NCBI RefSeq assembly: GCF_031143425.1
Contig: NC_090437.1
Location: 849,227,978 to 849,291,977 of the forward strand
From: Pleurodeles waltl
Lineage: Eukaryota; Chordata; Amphibia; Caudata; Salamandridae
Length of the DNA: 64,000 nt
Direction: 5' to 3'
The notes below the pieces were generated by a model. It was given only the letters and a program-made list of their open reading frames with translations, did not search any database and was not told where the DNA came from. The position numbers and the translations under genes were made by a program. Positions 9,565 through 20,545 of the stretch are shown piece by piece (the first letter of the stretch is position 1; the number at the start of each line of letters is the position of its first letter).

Positions 9565-9719
9565 CGTTGTCTTCGCCGCCGCCGTTGCTGGTGTTTATAA
9601 ATGAGCAGGAAGACAAGGGCAGGTAGGATTTGTAATTCCGGCTCCATGGTATTCTCCTTCCTCGTGGAGTGTGTAGAAGGTGAGCGTTTTCCCATTGCAA
9701 AAGCTGTTTCCGCTGTGTT

Positions 9720-9977
9720 TTTATCCACGGTGAATCCGCCCCGGAAAAGGTGGCGGATTGGTGGGTTGTGATACTGTGGGCGGTACATTGTCTTCTGCCT
9801 GTCTGTTGGCGGTGACCGCCACACTGTTTGTCTGTACCGCCGTGGCGGTCGGAGTGTTAAAGTGGCTGTCTGTGTCGGGGGTTTCCGCCACGGTCATGAT
9901 TCCCATTTTTTTGTCCGCCGGCCTGTTTGCGGTATTACCGCAGCTTTAACACCGTCCGCCAGGGTTGTAATGACCCC
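9720..9977. repeat. H1 right subterminal GGCGG-rich region and TIR
   Basis: Repeated GGCGGT/ACCGCC words (GGCGGATTGG, GGCGGTACATTG, GGCGGTGACCGCC, CCGTGGCGGTCGG) run up to the terminus TTGTAATGACCCC. Read on the complement, the last 60 bp match the left end of H2 (18368 onwards) at most positions. Confidence 0.7.
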
Positions 9978-9980
9978 CTA

Positions 9981-12900
9981 GGTATTCAATCTCATTCCTG
10001 TTAGGAAACAAAATGAAATCAATTGCTTTACCCAGAGAACCATTAACTAATCCTTCCTTAGCATTTAAATTATGCCTCAGAATTACCCTCCAGTTTTTGC
10101 AAACACGTAAACATTTTTCCAATCCTGCAGTTCTGGAAACTGATTTTTCCAATACATGCAGTTTTGCTTGTAGTTTTTCACTTAGGAATACTGTTACACC
10201 CTAGTGTTCCATTTTGTTAATTCCTGTAAATACCACAATTTCTTCTTTCCCCAGGTTTAGTGATTGTTCATTAACAGGAGCACTTCAGAAGTGTAGGCAT
10301 CAGGCAGACAATGGATTTCCCTTCTTCAATTAAATTGAACATTAGTTGTTCTGATGTCTTGTTAGTAGGAAATAGTTTCTTTAGAAGTTGACTTTCTAAG
10401 CAGCATTTCCCCTCGTTTGTGAGAACTCCTTCTCTAATATTATTCAGAATATTTCTATATTCCACATCAGATGCTTGGCACATATTCCTAAGTAGTTTTT
10501 GTATTTCTAGTTTAGCCAAGTGTTCAAGTTTCCAATACTTCCCAAGAAATTCCGAAATTTAGCATGGAGAAGTGTCTTTAGCACAGGCTGTCCTTTCACA
10601 GTGGTAAGTTGTAGTAGATCGCCCAACACAATTAACCACTTTCCTCCAAACAGCATGTCATTGTTTGTCTTTAAAATCTATTGCATTCTCAAGTGTACAA
10701 AGGCAAGTATTACATAAGAGCCCATGCTTACTCATATATGATTAAAAGTTTCAGTTTCTTCAGTTCTCTTGAAACTTCATGACAAGAGTTACTGTAGTCG
10801 ATTTAAAGTAATTCCTTTAATGCGTGCCGCTAATACAGTGGTGCTGTTACTACACAGGACACATTCAAGTCTGTATTCCTCTGTAGATAAGCCATGAGAA
10901 CTTCAATTAAGATTCTCTCATTACCAGCTTGAGAGCTGATGTATAATAGTTTTGGCTTAAATGATGAGCATTTACATTTATTCTTCTCATGGTCTATTTT
11001 CTCTTTTATGTCCATATATATTTCGTTCTGCGTGTTGTTTGATTGTTCAACTAACTACTCCAAATCAACACTTTCTTGTCTTCCTTGTTGCATTGCAGTC
11101 ACCACCTCATTCATGGCTACAGCAGCTTCATTTTCAATAATTGGTAGCCCAAGAGGACCTTAACTTTGGCCACTTTGTAAACTGTGCTTAACTTTGTCAG
11201 CAGCAATTGTTTCCTCATGTCCAATCTCATAATTTAACATTTTCATGTATTTGGGAAACACTGTACACTGAATGCTGTCTTTGACAGTGTTGAAACAATC
11301 TGTGTAGCAGTCAAATTGTCTGAGTAACTCAGATTCAGAATGCCAATGTTTTAACAGTTGCAGAAGTGCCAAATAGAAAAACATCTTTTATCAGGAGTTT
11401 AGCAACCACACTTTCTGTGGTTTATTAAACTTTCTTTTGTGTGTCAAACAAAACAACCATTGCAACCAACTACTACATATTTCCACATTTTCTGTGACAT
11501 TGTCTCTATATCTATGGTGTCAAAGTGTTCAATAAAGATCTTTGATCCATCATATTTGTTTTCACAATATCTGTATTTTCTGGGTTGAACTCTGCTAGGT
11601 AATGATTTTCAGTAAAAGACTTCAAGACTGCCTAGCTTTACCAAACAATTCCCCTTGACTTTGAGTATGAACTGGATAAGCTCAACAGATCACAGCATTC
11701 ATAGAAACCTATCTCGCAAGCTGAAACTGTACAATTCCTCGGTTAGAGACTTTTCAGCAGAAATCTCCTCCCACATCACCTTTATCTCTGATTTTGTAAT
11801 GCAAAATGTCACATAATGAGCAACAGCAATGGAGCTGTGTACCACAAATTGTATATCCATATTTGCATTCCACTTTTTGAGAATCACTGGATTATAGTCA
11901 TTAATATACTTGGAGGCCTCTGTTCGTCTGAGGTTGTATGTGTTTTTCTGTGATTTTCATGTCAGTGTGTGTATGACTGCAGAAAAAAGCTGTTCACTTT
12001 TCTTTTGGAAATTGCAGGTCTGGGAAATCCAAAACAACACCTTGTATAAAACTTTCCATTACAAGTGTATTTTTGATGACAGTTGCCACTTGTTATTTCA
12101 TGCCTTTTTCATCATTTTCTTTTGGGATGGCATATCACATACTGCTCTATGAAAGAGAGTACAGAGTCATCACTGTCTGTTCCGCATTTTAGTACATATT
12201 TTATCCATAACAGCTTGTGAATATGAGGAAAACCTCTTTCTTGGTACTCTTTATGTCAAAAAAATAAAACTAACTTTACCAGGAGTAGTATTTGTTGTGT
12301 TGCAGATGAAAGACAGCATGGCTTGAAACCTGTGATGAAAATGTCTACAAACATTAGCAGGATCCAAAGAGCAAAGTTCTCCTCCTGCCTTCACATTTAT
12401 GTCCTTAATGTTTGAGTTAGCTTTTTTCAAAAAGTCAAGTAAGTCATCCCATGTGTACTCTGAGTGTCACAGAAAAAGTAGGTGCACCTAAGTTTCCCAA
12501 CATACATTCAAATTCTCCATGATGACAATACCACTATGGTATGTCAGCACGTCATCACATTGTGTTCTAATTTTTCATTCTTACCTTGAACTTTGTCAAC
12601 AAATTCCCTTTCGGAGAGATTTTATAGATTAACCTCTGTGTTCAGAATGTGATTTACAACATATAGTAGTCCAGACAAGTCACTCCCAAATAGTAGATGG
12701 AATATGTATTGAATACACTGGCAATATCTAGGGTTCTCTGAATATAATCTAGTTGACCTGTGCTTGGCTGCTGGTATTTTTATGGGACAGTCATCATACT
12801 GGCCACCTACTCCAGTGGGAAATCGGTGTGGAAAACATTGAGCCTTTAAACATTTCTCTCACATACTCAATGGATCTTTGCTTATTTCATTTGAAAGAGA

Positions 12901-14895
12901 TCAATGGCATCACCAATCTTTGGAATTGAGTGGATGAATACTATAATGTTCCTATATTTCTTCTGATTTGGATCTAGCCACTTTTTCAATCTGTCCATTT
13001 AATGGCAACATTTCATCCTTCATAAAATGTACATCTCAAACAATATCAGCATTTTGTATTAAATGTTATTCTCTTTAAGATATAATGTAGCTTTTTTACT
13101 TTGTTAATATCCACTAACTGTTGCCTGATTTTTTTATTTTCCTAGGTACACTATTTATTACAATAATAAGTGGTTCCTCAATATCTCTCTCAACATCCAC
13201 AGTTTCAATATTCCATTTAAAATCTAATGTAAGTAGACAAGTCTTCTGTAGCTCTGTTGGTGGTAGTTTCCCAGCCTCTGGTTCTATACAAACTATTGCT
13301 TAAAAAAAGAGGATATAGATATTATGAGAATTCATTCATAAATATTTTATTTTTGAAGTTCTTCTGGAATTTATACCAATTCTACCTTGTTATGTATTCC
13401 GCTGGCTGGCATTTTGTTGCCCTCTAACATCATAGCAATGCTTACATATAATTTGCCATGCTGACAAATCATAGCATTCCTCCACAAATAAATATGCACC
13501 AAATTATTGACACTTATCTCTGTTCTCGTGTTCAGATTTTGCGAATACAACAACATTGCGAATTTGGATTTGCAGTGAGTGTCAACAACAAATGCAAACA
13601 CAGTTTGGTTTCTCTGAAGAAAATGTGTTAAACTTTGCAATCTCTTTTGTAAAGTTTTCAATACTAACACATGTGTTCTCTTGCTCCACACATCCAGTAA
13701 CCAACTCATAATTTTTTCTAGACTTCTCTTCAGGACCAAAGAAACATCTTTACAAACTTTTTCTACCTTTGCTAGTGTACCATGCAAAACAGCTCTATTC
13801 ATTGCTCCTAAATATAAGGTAGGAGTTTTCACAAAGTAAAGTTTCCTCACAAAATGTTTCATTTTAGTGTGATGAACAGCTAACATTCTAATGTGATGAA
13901 AAGTGCTTTTACGCACTTTCTTTAATAAAAAAAGGCACTGAATGTCATTCACTCTGCATGGATCTAGTCCTTGCAAAACTGAAACTTTCTGCTTGACAAA
14001 TTGGCGTAGAAAATGTGTTTACATTTTTATCGTTTCCTGACGAGCACTACAAATACTGCTACAGTTCCATTTGTATACAGGGTTTCTGTCTACGTCTTCC
14101 TTGTACCACTTCACCTTCCATGTCCTCTACATTCCTAGGAACCACCTCTTCTTCTGTAATAGTAGTACCATCTTTTACCTCATAGCATCGACCAGTTGTA
14201 TTAATTGCATGCACTCATGAGTTCTCTTGGAAGTAGCTTCCTTTATTAAAGTAAGGCTTAGTACTAGATGTGTGCTTCAATACACCTTTAGAAATCTTGC
14301 AAAAATCTGTTTTATTAATAAACCTTTTTTTTAGAACTTATTTCCTTCAAGACAATACTTTTTTTCTAGCATCCTCGTTCTATTCAATACAAAGATGAAT
14401 AGTTTCCTCTTCACAGCAAATGCTTTGCCAACTACACTCTCAATATATTGCTTTAGCTTTAGTGCAGCACTTTTCCTCTCTATACTTTTTCATGTATCAT
14501 AGCAAATTCTGTATTACTCTAGTTAAAACATTTTAACTTGTATCTCTTTAAGTTGTTTCTCTCCATGTCAAACTGCATGCCTATAACATTTCCTACTTTC
14601 AAAATCATGTACTCCTTGCTGTTTGTCAGTTGATTTCAAACTGCACTTTTAAATTAACATCTTTCCCTCATTTTGCATTTTTTGACATATTTCTTTCAGG
14701 ATCCCCTTACTCTTACCAGCTACTCTTTTTCATTCTCCACCTTATCTTTCTTTTCACTCTCAGTTTTAAGCAGGTAGTACTGTTTCCTCTGTTTCTTTCT
14801 TCTTTGTCTCTTATCAGGCATTGTATTTCCTCTTCTTTTAGTACACATAGATATCTGCAAAGCCAATAAATAATGCATTTATCTCTACAAAACAT
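9981..14895 (-). pseudogene. Helitron Rep/helicase gene, N-terminal and central part
   Basis: Minus-strand fragments in order: a Lys/Arg-rich N-terminus (about 14895-14700), a poorly conserved stretch (13976-13371), FPTGVGGQYDDCPIKIPAAK (about 12828-12770), DPANVCRHFHHRFQAMLSFI (about 12370-12310), the Rep HUH motif in ERGFPHIHKLLWI (His-x-His at about 12217-12225), NPVILKKWNANMDIQFV (about 11898-11846), HYVTFCITKSE where the Tyr motif is expected, a degraded Walker A near LLYISSQAGNE (about 10930), FGGKWLIVLGDLLQL (about 10650-10600), and EGLVNGSLGKAIDFI (about 10060-10010). Helitron Rep nicks and joins single strands for rolling-circle transposition, and the PIF1-like helicase unwinds. Many stops and frameshifts show it is old. 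It continues across H1 at 1205. Confidence 0.85.
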
Positions 14896-16139
14896 ACTAT
14901 TAATCTACATACTGTCAGCAAATACATAAGTGGTCATTTCGGTGTCTAAAAGTTTCCATAAGTCTCTTACTCTGTATGGGGGGGTAACGGTCCTTTTGGG
15001 AGCATCACGGGGGTGGGGCAAACAGGGGTAAGGTCATAAAGGAAACACTTTTTAGGCACACAGGGATGGTCATCAGAAGGGGGTCGGGATTTGGAGGTTG
15101 AGGGAGAGGTTGTCTGGCGTGTATTGTGGGTGGGTGTGTGTTTGTGGGAGGTGTGCTGATGTGTGACGGGTGACTGTTGGGTGGGTGAGTGAGGGCGTTC
15201 ATGTGTCTTGGGCTGAGGGGGGTGGAGGTGCTGGAGGTTGCCATTGTTTCTTAGGGTGGTGACTGCAGGTATGGTGGATATGCTGCATATAGGTGTGTCT
15301 GCCTGTGTGGATGTCTGAGGGTCTGCTGGGATGGTGTCTGTGCATAGGATGGGTGTGGTGGCTGCATCAGTGACTGTTGATGTGGTGTCTGTAGGGGTGC
15401 CAGATGTCATGTGTGTGATGCTGGTGGTAGGGGGTGTCAGGGCAAGTCATGATTGTTGCTGTGTCTGCAGATGGATGTTGTTTGTGCGCATGCTGGTGGT
15501 GTGTCTTGTGATATTTATGTTTGTCTGCACTTCCCTTGTCTCTTGATGTGGATGCATACAAGTCTGTCTGCTTTGGCTGGGTCGGGGAAGGGGGAATTTA
15601 GACTGGGAAGAGGAAGGTGGATGGGGGATGGTAAGCAAGGGGTGATTGGCTGTTGTCGGTGTGGAGGCAAGAGCGGCAAGCAGGGCTAACAGGGGCTGGG
15701 GCAGAGGTGCCTGTGGCAAAGGAGATGCCCACCCTCTTAGGTGAGCGGGCACGGCCAAGTGGGTGGGGAGCAACAGGGAGGGTGATAATGGAATGGGGTG
15801 GTAGACAGAGATGGTACTGGGGGTCCCCAATGGGTCCACCACCACTAGGGAGTGGGCACTGGAGGAGGAATCTGAGGATGTAGAGGCTGATCTGCTTTCC
15901 CCCCTGCAACTCCTCTCACCCTCCGGGCCACCTGATCCCTCTGAGCTGGTGGTGTCGTGATCTGAGATTGTATGGCCAGATGCTTCCCCACTTGGCATGA
16001 CACCCTCTTGTTTGCCTGCCGGTGCTGATGATGCCAAAAGAAAGTAAAGCAGGGGCATAATATGTACATGATAACACATCAATCACAACTCTGAAAGTCA
16101 AAACATACCATCATGTCAAGTGGCTGCTGCATGAAGTGA

Positions 16140-17880
16140 CAACAAAGTGCCACCATTATTTGCCAACACAAAGCCATGCATGCCACCTTGAATTACACAG
16201 GTTAAAGGTAACACATGAGCAAATCTTGGTCACAGATGACTACAATAGCAGGGACGAAGTCTAGCTAACACACTAACCATACCAGGACTAGGTGACCACT
16301 CCACCCTCAGCCTGTGCCACATGCAGCACAACACAGTGAACCAGTAGCCAACAATTGGATACCATTCCAAGGTACCAAACAAATTACACAGACAGTCCTC
16401 TGCACACATCTTTCTTACACTGATATCAGGTATAAAAAAAAACAGATGTTACTAGGGAAAGACAGACAACACTGGTACCAACATGCTATTACTTCATTAG
16501 GTGACATGAAAATATCCATGTCACTATGGACACATCCCAAAAGATTACAGCTCTACAAGTAACACCTGGCCTAATTGAGTCAAGGAGGTAGTAGCAAAGT
16601 CAAACTGTTGTGCCTCTCATGTGGTGTTGCACGAAACAACAATGAAGTCAGACGCAAAACATCATGGAGAAATCTCTACAGATTACATACAAGAATGACC
16701 CTGCAAGGCCCAGGATAGTCCCCACCAATGCCTCACATCCAGTCCCCACCAATGCCTCACGCCCATTTACATGTCAACTTCTGAGTGTGTTTGTAGTTGA
16801 CAACTGTCCTGTGCTGGAAGGAGGAAGAAAGACCTATTTTCGCTAACAGGAAGACATCAAATTGTTCTATAATGAGAGCCAACATCACTACTCATATATC
16901 AGACATGACAAGCAAGGCATCTGCCTGTTGAAGAATCCCTGACCCCAAACACTAGTAATGTAAACATCACTGCAAGTCATTCCATGATGCATCACAACAG
17001 TCAGGGCACATTTTCCAAACAACAACATACCCCATCAAGGTTACAATAGATCATGAAGTAGATCAACACCCTGGCTCTACCTGTCATGTCCATCATAGCT
17101 AATGCAGTTACACACAACAAAGTACACACCATGAGGCATCAATTATTTGTCTGGCTAAATATGATGGGGATAAAATTCTGTCTGCAGCACCACATTGAAT
17201 GGACAACTAATGCAGAAGTATTATACAAACATTGGGACCCCATGGACATACATGTGAGAGATTTCAGACATCATGTAATCTGCATGGCTAGCACAAGCTT
17301 ACATCTAATGCATATGTATGTATCCTAGTAGAAATAGAGCACTTGCACACAGGTATGCAAAAGTTATGTTGGCCACACCTATGAGACATCTTCCATGACA
17401 AAGCACATTCCCCACTTACCAAGGGAAAGTACGTTGCTACAGCTGTCAAGTTTTTGGGACACGAATGCATCACATACCGCAGTGAGACATTGACACCCAA
17501 AATACAATGGAGAAAACTTGCACCTGGATTAAAGAATGCAACCTAGACATATTCCCAGACATGAGGACAGTGAGCCTCATCCTATCCACCTTCGTACTGT
17601 AACATTTGACAGGAGTGATCGTTTGGTGGAAACTAGCACCCATCACAGTAGTTAAAGTAGAGTAATTGAACACTTAACACAGTCATATGTGCTCTCTGCT
17701 GTGCAATTGGACTGAGGGGTCCCCACATTCCAGCACCAGGTCCCTGACCCAAACGGATGAGCACACCAGTTGGGAACACATGGCCCCTCAACACCAAAAT
17801 GATCACAGACATCCACATTTTCAGGGGGAGCATTCTGTCCCTCACTCAATCACCTGGTAAAGGGTCAATAATGTTTTTGC
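16140..17880. other. Intron 2 of H3 gene B
   Basis: About 1.8 kb of non-coding sequence without repeats or reading frames I can assign. A short local duplication of CCCCACCAATGCCTCAC occurs at about 16720-16760. Confidence 0.5.
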
Positions 17881-19205
17881 ATTGTACTCATCCCCCTGTG
17901 GCTGTGCTGCCCTTAAACACCCAACCAAGGCTGGATAGGCCACTGCCAAAATGTGGGCCATTAAGGGGGTCATGGTCCGATGGGTCCCAGTTTGGCCTCT
18001 GTGGCCTTCCGGGCCCAGAGTCTTGGGTCCTCCAACCTCTCCCGACAGTTGGCGCTCTGCCGGCTGTGGACCCAAGGGTCCGCACCCTTCTTGGCAACGG
18101 CTTGCCAGAACCCCTTCTTCTGATGGGCGTTGACCTGCATGGATGCAAAAGATAAGACAAGATCTTATATCCACAAGTCCCACAGAAAATTGCTGAGTCA
18201 CATACATGTCAGTGCACCTGTCTAATAACATCCTGCCTTCACAATCCTTTCTACCTGTGGCACATAGTACTCTTTGTACACAGGAACATGACTGCTAACG
18301 CTCCCCAATAAGGTACCCTACACACACACCCAGATCAGGCCCTGCACTGACCTTGTAGAAAAACTGTGGCCCTCATTACAACCCTGGCAGACGGTGGTAA
18401 AGCAGCTGCAATACCGCAAACAGGCCGGCGGAATAAAAATGGAATCACGACCATGGCGGAAACCGCCAACATAGACAGCCACTTAACACTCCGACCGCCA
18501 CGGCAGTAGAAACAAACACAGCAGCGGTAACCGCCAACAGACAGGCGGAGGACAAAGTACCGCCCACCGTATAACAACAGGCCTATCTGCCACCTTTTCC
18601 GGGGCAGAACTAACGCTATCAAAAGCATGGCTGAAACAGTACACAGAAGGGAAACCACTCACCTCTCGACACCTAACGAGAACCCAGGACGCCATGGAGC
18701 CCGAACTACAGGTCCTGCCCATGGTGGTCTTCCTCCTGCTCTATCAGGAGCAGGAGAGATGCCGTTGACGACCACAGTGAGTACTGCACCTACAACACGG
18801 AGGGGGGGGGAAAGAGAGTGACACACACAGGCAACACGCAATACCCCCACCCGCACCCTCACATACACACAAACAGATGCAGTAACATTACATATACACC
18901 CCCCCACCCCCAGGAAGAGCGCAAGGACAAAATCAAATGATTGTAACGATTGTAATCATGAAAAATCTGATAGTGAAAGTTCAAAATTCAGTATATACAA
19001 ATATGTACACCAATTACACAAGTCCGGATAGTGTACCAATCATTGTCCGTGGACCAGTGGTCCCAAAATACATGGGCGAAGCCCACACAACATACCTGAC
19101 TTTGAAACAGAGAGAACACTGCAGGGGCATCAGATCAAAAATGAACAGGCACCTCAGGGGGAAGGGGAGGGAGGCACCTCAGCCGGATGAACGCACAACG
19201 CCACT

Positions 19206-19480
19206 GCTGCAAGAGGGGGCTCCATGCCCATTGCTGTATCCTGGGGAGTGCAAAGCCACAGTCTCTCAAGTCTTTCCAGTGGGTGGTTTGCCCACTGCTC
19301 TATCCTGGGGAGTGCAAAGCCATAGTCTCTTAAGTCTTTCCAGTGGGTGGTTTGCCCACTGCTCTATCCTGGGAAGTGCAAAGCCACAGTCTCTCAAGTC
19401 TTTCCAGTGGGTGGTTTGCCCACTGCTTTATCCTGGGGAGTGCAAAGCCACAGTCTCTCAAGTGGATAACATTCTCCACT
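19206..19480. repeat. 64-bp minisatellite, about four units, in H2
   Basis: GGGGAGTGCAAAGCC (or GGGAAGTG in one unit) recurs at 19243, 19307, 19371 and 19435, exactly 64 bp apart. It is the reverse complement of the H1 repeat at 8481-9095. Confidence 0.92.
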
Positions 19481-19812
19481 GGTTCTGGATGGGGCCTTGT
19501 GCCCAGAGTGCTTCATCCTGCCAAGGACTGAGGTAGTGGATGTCTTTCTCCACTGGTTCTGGAGGGGGCTTTGTGCCCAGAGTGCTTCATCCTGCCAAGG
19601 ACTGAGGTAGTGGATGTCTTTCTCCACTGGTTCTGGAGGGGGCCTTGTGCCCAGAGTGCTTCATCCTGCCAAGGACTCAGGTAGTGGATGTCTTTCTCCA
19701 CTGGTTCAGGAGGGGGCTTTGTGCCCAGAGTGCTTATCCTGTCAAAGACTGAGGTAGTGGATGTCTTTCTCCACTGGTTCTGGAGGGGGCCTTGTGCTCA
19801 GAGTGCTCCACA
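19459..19812. repeat. 74-bp minisatellite, about 4.6 units, in H2
   Basis: GTAGTGGATGTCTTTCTCC begins units at 19533, 19607, 19681 and 19754, spaced 74, 74 and 73 bp. H1 has only one partial matching stretch (around 8448-8480, reverse orientation), so this repeat expanded in H2 only. Confidence 0.92.
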
Positions 19813-19959
19813 TGCAGTGTGGCCGGTCCCATTCCCTCACATGGGTGTGTGTGCCACAAGATTGCCTAGGAACAGGTAACATGATACGCCATGGAGGCAG
19901 AGACATACCCCACCCTGCTGCGGCTTCACCTTCCACCTGCAGGTGAAAACAGTGATGAA

Positions 19960-20345
19960 AGTCATGCCTCATGGAAGCTGGGCAGGGTCCAGGAAGTCTC
20001 CTCCAGCCTCGGACGGCTGACCACTGGGGATGGTAGCCATGTCAGCGGTGGTGCCACTGTACGAGCACGTCGCGGGGCTGGTGGCGGTGCTTGTGGCGGT
20101 GTCTGTGGCGGCGGTGCTGGCGGTGGTGCATGTGTCAGCACCTGTTGAGGGACACAGCAGGATGTCTCCTGCAGCCTCAGATGGCTGCCACTGGGGTAGA
20201 TGCTGGGGATTGTTGCTGAGGCTGCAGACGTGCAGGTGGCAGTGCAGGCGGCTGTGCAGGTGGCGGTGCAGATGGCAGTGCTGGTGGCGGTGCAGGTGGC
20301 GGAGCTGGGGGCAGAGCAGGTTGCGGTGTTTCCTGCCTTACAGGT
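19960..20345 (-). repeat. Low-complexity coding tail of H2 gene B
   Basis: GTGGCGGTGC/GCAGGTGGC-type short repeats. Read on the minus strand, they give runs such as APPPAPPPQTPPQAPPPAP and CTATCTAACTATCT. By position this is the C-terminal tail of gene B in a shifted frame, and it replaces the 54-bp repeat tail of H1. Confidence 0.6.
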
Positions 20346-20545
20346 TGGTGTAGTCGTTGACAGAAGGGGTGACACTAGTCCCTCAGTCGGTGCCACTGTG
20401 CCCTGTCCTGACCTGCTCTTCTGCTTTTGTCCCTTCCCCACCATTGATGGTGCCGCAGGTTTCTTGCCACTGTCCCCTTTAGTTTTGGCGGAGCCCTTGG
20501 TGGCTGGTAGGTGCGGCTTCTCCCTCCAGGATGTGGGCACCTTCT

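Larger units (their letters stand above)
3734..9647 (-). pseudogene. H1 HARBI1-like DDE transposase (exon 1 9647-9565, exon 2 4758-3734)
   Basis: Exon 1 is 83 nt. It encodes MEPELQILPALVFLLIYKHQ followed by an Arg-rich run, and ends at donor G|GTGAGT. The 4.8-kb intron contains gene B on the other strand. Exon 2 starts after CCTAG at 4759-4763 and keeps phase. Recognisable parts are the N-terminal segment TMEERHLLITYRFD, the HTH-like SGSFQTTVAMASGMSQPMFS, the DDE residues GAIDGTH (Asp at 4329-4331) and GSVHDAY (Asp at 4179-4181), and VIE (Glu at 3993-3995). A deletion of about 20 bp immediately after the Glu codon, compared with H2, shifts the frame. The C-terminus with KVCQIIIACSMLHN and an acidic tail then continues in another frame to a stop at 3734-3736. 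The total of about 350 codons matches HARBI1-family length. The intron found in H2, H3 and H4 before DSGYPN is absent. Confidence 0.9.
1209..9977. mobile_element. Giant PIF/Harbinger element H1 (three genes, internal minisatellites)
   Basis: The element has inverted termini GGGCCCTCATTACAAC (1209-1224) and, on the complement of the right end, GGGGTCATTACAAC. It is flanked by the 3-bp duplication CTA at 1206-1208 and 9978-9980, consistent with PIF/Harbinger insertion. It carries gene A (SANT, plus strand), a HARBI1-like transposase (minus, with its first exon near the right end), gene B (SANT, plus, inside the transposase intron) and three tandem-repeat blocks. The termini and order match H2 (18368-26621) in reverse. 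Transposase and gene A are both frameshifted, so this copy cannot be fully autonomous. At 8.77 kb it is long for the superfamily, whose members are commonly a few kilobases. Confidence 0.92.

Noticed and set aside
9981..14895. A Polinton/Maverick instead of a Helitron
   Set aside because: There is no DNA polymerase B, integrase or capsid-like sequence; the PHIH Rep motif and the NMDIQFV segment are Helitron features.
18937..19536. A 199-codon plus-strand frame in H2
   Set aside because: Most of it is the 64-bp minisatellite read through; no homologue is kept in H1.
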